From contig JAEZVA010000009.1 of the NCBI GenBank assembly GCA_023443315.1, positions 1 through 19,740 of the forward strand: a stretch of DNA of 19,740 bases. Reading direction: 5' to 3'. Below, one piece after another: positions 14,432 through 19,740 of this stretch. This DNA comes from Bacillota bacterium. GTDB taxonomy: Bacteria > Bacillota > Clostridia > Oscillospirales > Ruminococcaceae. The notes beneath the pieces are model-generated. The model made no database searches. It worked only from the letters and a program-made list of their open reading frames with translations, and was not told where the DNA came from. The translations under genes were made by a program, and so were the position numbers. Numbering within the stretch: position 1 is the stretch's first letter; every line of letters starts with the position of its first letter.

Positions 14432-14893
14432 CTATTTTTTCAGGTTTACCGTTATGCCCACCGCGCCGATGTCGGTGATGATACAGGTGCTAGCCTTGTC
14501 CTTGCCGGCACTGAAGCCAACCGCATTATCAAGTGCGATTACTTTTGGCGGAAGAATGTCGCACACCACATTGTGCTGGGACAGTAGAACAAGTGCCTTG
14601 CCGCTGATGATGTTGGCAATCTCACCGATGGCGGAGGTCACAAAGTAGTCTACCTCGTCAAAATCCATTCCGCTCATTGTCCGCACCATTTCGAGCGCAG
14701 TTTTGCTTGGGAAGCAGTATACAATTTCCCCGCCAAGGTCTCCTGAAACACCGATGGCAATCCCTACACCCACATCCCAATCGGTAGAGTGGGTGTCGTC
14801 TCCATCCTGGTTTGCAACACTGTTAATGTCAAGCATTAGCTTGAGTACATCTTGTGTCGCGTTAACAAACGTCTGATAAAACTCATTAGTCAC
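14432..14893 (-). CDS. cheX: CheX-type chemotaxis phosphatase
   Basis: This 153-residue single-domain protein is of the CheC/CheX/FliY family, which dephosphorylates phospho-CheY. The catalytic E-x-x-N motif is present as GEIANIISGKA, with Glu91 and Asn94. The flanking strands (VGVGIAIGVSGDLGGEIVYCF and the C-terminal ITDIGAVGITVNL) fit the CheX fold, and a single catalytic helix fits CheX better than CheC, which has two. The start is GTG at 14893-14891, with AGGGGGG about 9 nt upstream, inside the last codons of the hemerythrin gene. The two frames overlap by 8 nt, so they are translationally coupled. No CheY or other chemotaxis gene lies in the window. Confidence 0.88.
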   Translation of the reverse strand: MTNEFYQTFVNATQDVLKLMLDINSVANQDGDDTHSTDWDVGVGIAIGVSGDLGGEIVYCFPSKTALEMVRTMSGMDFDEVDYFVTSAIGEIANIISGKALVLLSQHNVVCDILPPKVIALDNAVGFSAGKDKASTCIITDIGAVGITVNLKK

Positions 14894-15311
14894 TGTGCTC
14901 AGCCCCCCTCATGCTTGCGTAGTCCGCGATCATCTGGTCTTGCGCTGCAACATGGTTGATAAGCCAAGCTAGCAACTTGCCTGAGAACTGCTGAATAAGC
15001 TGATCGTTGTAGCCCTGCTGTAGGTACTGCGCCTCTACCTCGATAACATACTTCACCATGTTTGCGTGCATCTTTGCGTGCTCGACCATATCGGGGTAGC
15101 CAATCAGGCGCTGATACTCCTCTTCTGCGCGGAAATGCTCGACGATGTATTGCTTCATAAAGTTGAGTGTTTCGGTAACCATCTGAATTTTTTGCTCGCA
15201 CGCAAGCGGGGAACGCACCGTTTCGATAAAGGCGAGCACCCTGCGAAACAGCTCCTTATGCTGTTCGTCAATTTCTGGTATACCGAGTTTGTATTTTTCT
15301 TTCCAGATCAT
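14886..15311 (-). CDS. Bacteriohemerythrin (non-heme di-iron oxygen-binding protein)
   Basis: This 141-residue stand-alone hemerythrin four-helix bundle has all ligand positions present. They are His18 (EQHKELF), His59 and Glu63 (EHFRAEEEY), His78 and His82 (HAKMH), and His120 with Asp125 (HVAAQD). It should bind O2, or sense oxygen or redox state, through a mu-oxo-bridged di-iron centre. In an anaerobe it may scavenge or deliver oxygen or act as a sensor. AAAGGA lies 9-10 nt before the ATG. It has its own promoter (15383-15411) and overlaps the CheX phosphatase gene downstream by 8 nt, which points to a shared role in an oxygen-related response (inference). Confidence 0.95.
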   Translation of the reverse strand: MIWKEKYKLGIPEIDEQHKELFRRVLAFIETVRSPLACEQKIQMVTETLNFMKQYIVEHFRAEEEYQRLIGYPDMVEHAKMHANMVKYVIEVEAQYLQQGYNDQLIQQFSGKLLAWLINHVAAQDQMIADYASMRGAEHSD

Positions 15312-15382
15312 TTGCTATGTCCTTTCGGGCGGTATGAACTATATATTTGTGAATACTTGACCGCCAATTCGACCAAAGGCTA

Positions 15383-15411
15383 ATTATAACAGATTATTTT
15401 ACTAATTTAAA
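15383..15411 (-). promoter_or_regulatory. Promoter of the hemerythrin-cheX operon
   Basis: A perfect -10 TATAAT (15388-15383) lies 17 bp downstream of a weak -35 TTTAAA (15411-15406) on the minus strand, in very AT-rich DNA. The predicted start near 15376 leaves a leader of about 65 nt. The weak -35 leaves room for an activator. Confidence 0.65.
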
Positions 15412-15439
15412 CATTGAATTATTGCTTATTCTTTCAATA

Positions 15440-15484
15440 AAAAACAATAAGACGGTGCGTATGAGCAGCCGTCTTATTGTTTTT
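15440..15484 (-). terminator. Intrinsic terminator after the VOC-protein gene
   Basis: A perfect 16-bp stem (15440-15455 with 15469-15484) has a 13-nt loop and begins 16 nt after the VOC gene stop. On the minus strand the stem runs into T6 (ATTGTTTTTT), giving a good U tract. It separates this gene from the hemerythrin promoter. Confidence 0.9.
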
Positions 15485-15499
15485 AAACGCTATCCAGTT

Positions 15500-15886
15500 T
15501 TAGGTTGTAATCTCTACGCGGTTGCCGTCTGGGTCGGCAACGCAGCTTTCAAAGTATCCGTCTCCTGTCGTTCTGGGGGGGCTGTACAGGTTATACCCTG
15601 CCACCACGATGCGCTCGGTCAGCTCCCTAACCGTTTTCTCACTGGCTACCGAGAACGCAATGTGACTAAAGCCCGTCACCTTATCTGTCGGCTCTCTGTA
15701 CACAAGCTCGGTGTGGTGCATCAGCTCCAGCCGTGCGCCGCCGTCAAAGGTGATAAAATAGCTGGAAAAACCCTTGCTGTTTTGGTAGCGCGCGTTGCTT
15801 TTGCCGCCAAAAAAGGTCATGTAGTATTCCCTTGATCTCTCAAGGTCTGTCACATACACCGCCATGTGGGTAATCGTGCATTTCAT
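15500..15886 (-). CDS. VOC superfamily (glyoxalase/dioxygenase-fold) protein
   Basis: This 128-residue protein has two beta-alpha-beta-beta-beta modules. Candidate metal ligands sit at the usual places: His7 (ITHMAVYV), Glu54 (RLELMHH), His75 (FSHIAFSV) and Glu125 (DPDGNRVEIT). That set matches glyoxalase I and related lyases, so methylglyoxal detoxification is possible. The superfamily also includes dioxygenases, fosfomycin-type transferases and metallothiol enzymes, so the reaction is unassigned. AAGGAG lies about 10 nt before the ATG. It begins 30 nt after a small uncalled gene (15917-16087), probably on the same transcript, and ends at a strong terminator. Confidence 0.92.
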   Translation of the reverse strand: MKCTITHMAVYVTDLERSREYYMTFFGGKSNARYQNSKGFSSYFITFDGGARLELMHHTELVYREPTDKVTGFSHIAFSVASEKTVRELTERIVVAGYNLYSPPRTTGDGYFESCVADPDGNRVEITT

Positions 15887-15916
15887 ATCAACGATTCTCC
15901 TTATTCTACCGAATTA

Positions 15917-16087
15917 TCAGTTCGAGAACCATCTTTTTCCCTGCGTGACGTCGTGCTTTACGAGCTGGTCGGTACGGGTGATATCCTGCATACCAACGCG
16001 CTTGACGCGATAGCTGTTATACCTGCCGTAGCAGGTTAAAATCAGCGTCGTAATCTCTGTACATGAACCAAAACATCGGTCTGCCAT
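15917..16087 (-). CDS. Small protein of 56 residues, function unknown
   Basis: An ATG at 16087-16085 opens a 56-codon frame ending in TGA at 15919-15917. The protein starts MADRCFGSCTEITT and ends DVTQGKRWFSN. It is basic, rich in Tyr/Arg, has three cysteines (5, 9 and 19) in the first third and no membrane segment. Support for coding: AAGGCGG lies about 9 nt upstream, and a TACAA-TTCG-TTGTA hairpin (16103-16116) sits just before that ribosome binding site. The gene also starts downstream of the hexokinase terminator and ends 30 nt before the VOC gene, filling an otherwise empty 350-nt gap. I do not recognise the family. No convincing promoter was found in 16088-16150. Confidence 0.6.
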   Translation of the reverse strand: MADRCFGSCTEITTLILTCYGRYNSYRVKRVGMQDITRTDQLVKHDVTQGKRWFSN

Positions 16088-16150
16088 TGTGTATCACCGC
16101 CTTACAACGAATTGTAGCGATTGTCTCATACCGATAACCCACTGAGTGAG

Positions 16151-16179
16151 AAAAACCAATCGGCATTGTCCTTGCCAAT
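16151..16179 (-). terminator. Probable terminator after the hexokinase gene
   Basis: On the minus strand ATTGGCA (16179-16173) and TGCCGAT (16165-16159) form a 7-bp stem with one wobble and a 7-nt loop. TGG and then five T residues (16155-16151) follow. It lies about 60 nt after the hexokinase stop, a little distant, and the stem is modest. Confidence 0.5.
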
Positions 16180-16240
16180 CAATCATCCACTATTTAACCT
16201 ATTCGCAGCAGCCTTAGACCATTCGCACATTAATGCTAGC

Positions 16241-17548
16241 CTAGTCCATCAACGCCGCCATGGCAGAGCCGATAAGGGTGGCATTCTCTACCGAAATGAT
16301 ATCGCAGTAAACACCAATCTCCCCGTTGAGATACTCCTTGATATAACGGTCAAGCTTTTTGCCAAATAACACGGACTTTGTAAAGCTCGTCCCTTCTGCG
16401 GTGATGCAAACCGGACTTTCAGGGCTACCGCCGCTCTGTGTCTGTAGCATAATCGAGGCAAACACAATGGCGGTCAGACGAGCTGAGCGCTCAAAGCTTG
16501 CGTCAATGATATCGTACAACGTGTCACGGTCCTGTTCGTTATCCGCAGCAAGGCGCGATAGATCTCCGTCGCCCTTAGGCTGGGCGCAAAAGCCATCAAT
16601 CTGCGGCATAGTAAAGCTATCCTGGGCACGGGCAAACCGCTGTGCAAACTCCTGCGAAAACAGCCCGTCTTCTACGGCGCCACGCACGGTTTTATAGATC
16701 ACCTTGCCCTGATAGGCACCTGAGATCATCTTCTCAAAGCGGCTGCCGCCGGGCACTGCCGATTCGCCGTCAACCTCTTTGTCATAATCGCCCTGACTAA
16801 TTCCGTCGTACATTCCGCTTTCGCAGTTAATCGCCATTCTTCCCTTGACCTTTTGGGCGTCGGGGGATTTGACAATCTGTTCGCAATGCTCAAGGTAGCA
16901 GGTGTTGGTTCCTGTACCGAGAATGTAACCGATAAAGCTGGAATACTGCTTACCCGCTGCGGTGGATACACCGCCGAGCATGGTGGCTACTGTATCGTTT
17001 AGCAGAACAAACCGTTTGGGCGCATAGCCGCGCTTTGCCAGTACCTTATTGACGCTCTCCCCAATAAGCTGTCCGTCAACGCCGTCCACCAAAATCTCTT
17101 TGCTAAATGCGCTAAGGCTTCCTTCCTTATTGGGTAGAATCGTAGTGGCAAACGAGAAGCAGAACCCTACCGTTTCGGCCTTGGTGTTTTGGAGCACGGG
17201 CTCCATATAATCTACAATCTTCTCAAAAAACGCATCAATGCCGATGCAGCCCTGCGTACCCGGCATGGGGTGCTTTGAAAAGTGCGAGATGGTCATGCTA
17301 CGGTCTTTGCCGTACGTTATCACCGCAACCCGAAAGTTTGTGCCGCCCGCGTCCATGACGAGCACCTCGCGGCCGCAGGGGATATCGTCCGCCAACGTGA
17401 TAAAGGTTGGAATCATCATCAGCGATGAGGGCAAGCCGGAAAGACCGTTTCTCATCTGAGACAGAAATGCCTCGGTCTCTTTCTTCATATCAATTGTTTC
17501 GTAGTGCATGCCGTGCCTGAGTAGAAAATCGTTTGTCGTGTTGTGCAT
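16241..17548 (-). CDS. Eukaryotic-type hexokinase (hexokinase family, not ROK or Glk)
   Basis: It phosphorylates hexoses with ATP. At 435 residues it matches one catalytic hexokinase unit of the Hexokinase_1/Hexokinase_2 Pfam pair. The small domain has phosphate-1 LVMDAGGTNFRVAVI (63-77) and sugar-loop GFCFSFATT (128-136). The catalytic base is Asp185 in LLNDTVATM. The large domain has phosphate-2 LGTGTNTCYLE (210-220), INCESGMYDG (240-249; eukaryotic enzymes have NTEWG) and the adenosine-side PGGSRFEKMISGAYQG (266-281). Glucose-contacting Asn and Glu positions appear kept. AAGG lies about 8 nt before the ATG. It is a single-gene unit with its own promoter and structured leader. This family is uncommon in bacteria, so horizontal origin is possible. 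Confidence 0.92.
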   Translation of the reverse strand: MHNTTNDFLLRHGMHYETIDMKKETEAFLSQMRNGLSGLPSSLMMIPTFITLADDIPCGREVLVMDAGGTNFRVAVITYGKDRSMTISHFSKHPMPGTQGCIGIDAFFEKIVDYMEPVLQNTKAETVGFCFSFATTILPNKEGSLSAFSKEILVDGVDGQLIGESVNKVLAKRGYAPKRFVLLNDTVATMLGGVSTAAGKQYSSFIGYILGTGTNTCYLEHCEQIVKSPDAQKVKGRMAINCESGMYDGISQGDYDKEVDGESAVPGGSRFEKMISGAYQGKVIYKTVRGAVEDGLFSQEFAQRFARAQDSFTMPQIDGFCAQPKGDGDLSRLAADNEQDRDTLYDIIDASFERSARLTAIVFASIMLQTQSGGSPESPVCITAEGTSFTKSVLFGKKLDRYIKEYLNGEIGVYCDIISVENATLIGSAMAALMD

Positions 17549-17568
17549 AAATGTAACCTTGCCTTCCC

Positions 17569-17628
17569 GGCGTCCGTCGCCGTAAAGGCACGAAACGCCA
17601 TGAAAAATAGTAATGCGGCTTCGCCGCA
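17569..17628 (-). other. Structured leader of the hexokinase mRNA
   Basis: The 5' untranslated region, about 160 nt long, contains a TGCGGC-GAA-GCCGCA hairpin (17628-17614) followed after seven bases by five T residues (17606-17602). Nearer the start codon, GGCGT (17599-17595) can pair with ACGCC (17573-17569), with imperfect pairs inside. The first resembles a weak attenuator; the second ends 20 nt before the ATG. No known riboswitch motif was recognised. Confidence 0.4.
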
Positions 17629-17715
17629 GGGGAGGCTTATCTCCGACATCTTTTTCTGCTGTTTAAAAGTAGTCTTACAACCTGCCCCATAATAAAAGAA
17701 TTCGTACTGTTTACT

Positions 17716-17744
17716 ATCATACCAAATTCAGCGCACCAGTTCAA
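17716..17744 (-). promoter_or_regulatory. Promoter of the hexokinase gene
   Basis: The -35 TTGAAC (17744-17739) and -10 TATGAT (17721-17716) are separated by 17 bp on the minus strand. Transcription should start near 17709, about 160 nt before the ATG. Confidence 0.75.
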
Positions 17745-17748
17745 TTGC

Positions 17749-17779
17749 AAACGATTGTTTTTGCAGTATGAAACGATTG
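17749..17779. repeat. Direct repeat of AAACGATTG with 22-bp period upstream of the hexokinase -35
   Basis: AAACGATTG occurs at 17749-17757 and again at 17771-17779 (plus-strand reading). Each copy is followed shortly by TGCA, and the nearer copy starts 5 bp from the -35 hexamer. A 22-bp period is about two helical turns, which would place a bound regulator's subunits on one face of the DNA. No known operator consensus fits fully; the resemblance to a CcpA cre site is poor. Confidence 0.5.
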
Positions 17780-17808
17780 ATGCAAAACTCGCCGTGGAAC
17801 AAGGACTA

Positions 17809-19287
17809 TCAATCGATGTTCCCCATCTGGGGCAAGTCGCACCTCGTAATAACCCAGCAGTCTTTGCCGCTTCTTTTCGCCTGATACAACGCCTGATCGG
17901 CGCGGCTAATTAATGCGTCACCGCTATCGTTCTCATTGGCACACGTCATGCCAAGGCTCACCGTCGTCTTGTACGTTTGGAAAAACGGGTCTTGTCTGAC
18001 TGCCTCAAAGAACTGTTCCAACGTCTGCTCCACTGTCTGTGTGTCCCCATAGAAATACCCGGCAAATTCATCCCCGCCCCAGCGGCAAACCGAGCCATCT
18101 TGATCGAATACATCAGAGGCAATTTGACCAATGGTTTGCAGCATGCGGTCACCCACCAAGTGCCCATAGGTATCGTTTATATTCTTAAAGCCGTCAATAT
18201 CAAACACGAAGGCGTTAAGAGACCCGAGCTCCGGAACCTCGCTAACCGCTTTTGATATAAGACGATTAAACCCCCGCCGATTGGGCAGCCCGGTTAGCTG
18301 GTCTGTTCGCATAAGCCGAAGCAACAATCGGTCGTTTTTCTTGATGATGCCATTGGTAATAATCAGCACAAACAGAACCACCAACACATAGGCAACTGCA
18401 TCTCTCGCCGTTTGCGCGTACATCGACTTAGCGAGCACCGACGTGTCCTTCTTGACCAGCAGGTACCAGTTGAGTTCCTTAACATACCGCACGATGTAGT
18501 ATCCATGAAACGACTGCTCCTTGAACTGGTACACCTGCAATGTGTCGTGGTTTGAAATAATGTTTCGCCTGTTCTCTCTTAAAATATGCGAGTCAAACAC
18601 GTTTTCGGTGCTAATCCCCACTAGGCTTGTATCAACCTGCACGGTACCGTCTCCCCCAAACAGCAGTGCTTCCAGGTCGTACTCCTCTTCAAAGGTTCTT
18701 AGCAGGTTCTGTACATGGTCCATCTGCAGCCCAACGCCGGTAACGCCCATGAACTGCCCGCTTTCATCTGTTACACGGCAGTTGACAAACACAGAAAGAT
18801 GCTGTTGGTTTACCTCGTCGGTGTCTACGTCGAGCGCGTACACAAGGCCGCTATCTACAAAGTTGTAATACCATACGTCATGGTCGTCGGACTCGCTAAT
18901 GACCTTGTTTAATCCATTGAAATGGTAATAATTCTTGGTGTAGTCAGAGACCATGAAAACAGAATCGTAATCGTATTTCTCCTTAAAACCCAGTAAATAC
19001 TGCCGAAGCTGCTCCTGATGCTCAGGCGTGTTGTTCGTGCGTTCTAGCCGCAACCATTCTTTTAGAAAACTGTCGTTGGCCATTGTCAGCGAGACAAAGA
19101 TGGGCTTCGTAATCTCGTTGCGGATATCCGAATAGATATTCGTGGATGTCAATTTAGAAATGTTAACAATGTCGTTGTCGATGATTTTACTGTAAGTGCT
19201 ATAGCTGGTAAGCGCCATTGCAGCAAACCCCACCAATATAATCAAACAGATTAGAATATTCACTTTCAACCTAAATTTGCGATCCAT
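17809..19287 (-). CDS. Membrane diguanylate cyclase with extracytoplasmic dCache sensor
   Basis: It should make cyclic di-GMP from two GTP in response to an external signal. From the ATG at 19287 (GAGGTG 5 nt upstream; the GTG at 19293 is too close to it) the protein has 492 residues. It has a transmembrane helix at about 10-28, a large extracytoplasmic dCache-like sensor (about 32-288, with DVWYYNFVDSG and GVTGVGLQMD segments), and a second helix at about 294-314. The cytoplasmic GGDEF domain covers about 326-482. The active site GGDEF is intact (404-408), as are FDIDGFKNINDTYGHLVGD (362-380) and the NRRGF segment. The inhibitory RxxD site before GGDEF is absent. It is a single-gene unit. 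Confidence 0.95.
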   Translation of the reverse strand: MDRKFRLKVNILICLIILVGFAAMALTSYSTYSKIIDNDIVNISKLTSTNIYSDIRNEITKPIFVSLTMANDSFLKEWLRLERTNNTPEHQEQLRQYLLGFKEKYDYDSVFMVSDYTKNYYHFNGLNKVISESDDHDVWYYNFVDSGLVYALDVDTDEVNQQHLSVFVNCRVTDESGQFMGVTGVGLQMDHVQNLLRTFEEEYDLEALLFGGDGTVQVDTSLVGISTENVFDSHILRENRRNIISNHDTLQVYQFKEQSFHGYYIVRYVKELNWYLLVKKDTSVLAKSMYAQTARDAVAYVLVVLFVLIITNGIIKKNDRLLLRLMRTDQLTGLPNRRGFNRLISKAVSEVPELGSLNAFVFDIDGFKNINDTYGHLVGDRMLQTIGQIASDVFDQDGSVCRWGGDEFAGYFYGDTQTVEQTLEQFFEAVRQDPFFQTYKTTVSLGMTCANENDSGDALISRADQALYQAKRSGKDCWVITRCDLPQMGNID

Positions 19288-19323
19288 ATACACACCTCGG
19301 CAGTAATCCTTATCCAGTTAAAG

Positions 19324-19379
19324 ACCCATATTACGACAATTTTATATTACCTTCAACATAAAATCAAGTAAATATGGGT
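19324..19379. repeat. Inverted repeat bracketing the diguanylate cyclase promoter
   Basis: ACCCATATT (19324-19332) and its exact complement AATATGGGT (19371-19379) flank the promoter core on both sides, 38 bp apart. With a 3-nt gap the similarity extends outward (GTTAA next to each arm). One arm lies just upstream of the -35 and the other near the transcription start, a layout compatible with a looping or paired-operator repressor. Confidence 0.45.
19339..19367 (-). promoter_or_regulatory. Promoter of the diguanylate cyclase gene
   Basis: The -35 TTGATT (19367-19362) and -10 TAAAAT (19344-19339) have a 17-bp spacer on the minus strand. The start near 19332 leaves a leader of about 45 nt. Confidence 0.68.
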
Positions 19380-19474
19380 TAACCGTAAAAAATTGACTGC
19401 TAACAACCAACTCTTACTTACACAGCCGTTCGTCGACATCCAAAACGCACGGGGTTGTTTAGCGTATAACAGAA

Positions 19475-19516
19475 AATGAGAAGGCGCTTTCACTTGCGTA
19501 AAAGCGCCTTCTCATT
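19475..19516 (-). terminator. Terminator hairpin after the AI-2E family gene
   Basis: A perfect 16-bp stem (19475-19490 with 19501-19516) with a 10-nt loop is followed on the minus strand by ATTTTCTG, a short T run. It lies about 50 nt after the stop codon of the partial gene at the right edge. The stretch 19380-19474 between it and the cyclase promoter holds no gene that I can see. Confidence 0.82.
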
Positions 19517-19567
19517 CAGTTGCAGAGCGGATTAGAGCTCCCGCACAATAATTGTTCGAAAACGGTG

Positions 19568-19740
19568 CTAGCTTTTCCAGAACCGAATCTTGCCGCTTTC
19601 CTGAAAGTTGATTGCGACCATCAGGAGCACAGGCAGACTAATCATACCCAGAAAGCCGAAGTTTACAAGCCCGACATACATGCTCATTAGGGTAAGCAGC
19701 GGGTTAAGCCCTAAGCTCTGCCCCACGATACGCGGCTCGA
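19568..19740 (-). CDS. AI-2E family transporter / YtvI-like permease, C-terminal fragment (cut by window edge)
   Basis: The last 56 codons are present, ending in TAG at 19570-19568. They begin EPRIVGQSLGLNPLLTLMSM, the conserved C-terminal signature of the AI-2E (PF01594) permease family. Two hydrophobic stretches (YVGLVNFGFLGM and LPVLLMVAIN) follow, then a short charged tail. Family members are multi-pass membrane exporters or antiporters; one branch is the sporulation protein YtvI. The fragment is too short to choose between them. It is followed by a strong terminator, so it ends its transcript. Confidence 0.85.
   Translation of the reverse strand, partial: EPRIVGQSLGLNPLLTLMSMYVGLVNFGFLGMISLPVLLMVAINFQESGKIRFWKS

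Noticed and set aside
17749..17779. Reading the hexokinase upstream repeats as a CcpA cre site
   Set aside because: Several core positions of TGWAANCGNTNWCA do not match, so I report it only as a direct repeat.

Overview
All protein-coding genes recognised here lie on the minus strand, so transcription runs from high to low coordinates. The content suggests a low-to-medium GC Bacillota, most likely class Clostridia and possibly the Oscillospirales. The pointers are a PyrR-attenuated pyrimidine operon, the greA-lysS pair, a CdaR/PucR-type regulator leading an ftsE-ftsX-M23-S41 cluster, TTG and GTG starts, and clean sigma-A promoters (TTGACA-17-TATAAT type). The taxonomic placement is inference. 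I saw no rRNA, tRNA, IS element, prophage or CRISPR array.

Reading in the direction of transcription from the right edge: the C-terminus of an AI-2E family membrane permease (19568-19740) ends at a strong hairpin (19475-19516). A dCache-GGDEF diguanylate cyclase (17809-19287) follows, its promoter bracketed by an inverted repeat. Next is a eukaryotic-type hexokinase (16241-17548) with its own promoter and a 22-bp-period direct repeat just upstream of it. A previously uncalled 56-residue small protein (15917-16087) then precedes a VOC/glyoxalase-fold protein (15500-15886), ending at a strong terminator. A bacteriohemerythrin overlaps a CheX-type phosphatase gene by 8 nt (14432-15311).

The central block is a cell-envelope operon: a CdaR-like regulator (12960-14057), ftsE, ftsX, a coiled-coil M23 endopeptidase and an S41 C-terminal processing protease, closed by a terminator at 8511-8547. 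FtsEX activating a secreted coiled-coil murein hydrolase is established biology. A lone protein of unknown function (7550-8374) follows. Then comes the greA-lysS-membrane protein operon, with a consensus promoter (7450-7478), a structured greA leader and a terminator at 4521-4552.

The left part carries a small operon (ABM monooxygenase-like protein, GNAT acetyltransferase, lipoprotein). The lipoprotein gene is interrupted by an apparent one-base insertion in a homopolymer. Last is pyrR-pyrF-carA-carB (carB cut by the window edge). This operon has two control points. One is a full PyrR attenuator leader in front of pyrR. The other is a second promoter in front of pyrF-carAB whose -35 region is overlapped by a perfect 14-bp palindrome matching the arginine repressor (ARG box) consensus. 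The arrangement predicts dual pyrimidine and arginine control of carbamoyl phosphate synthesis. I regard this, the frameshifted lipoprotein, the uncalled small gene and the hemerythrin-CheX pair as the most interesting points.
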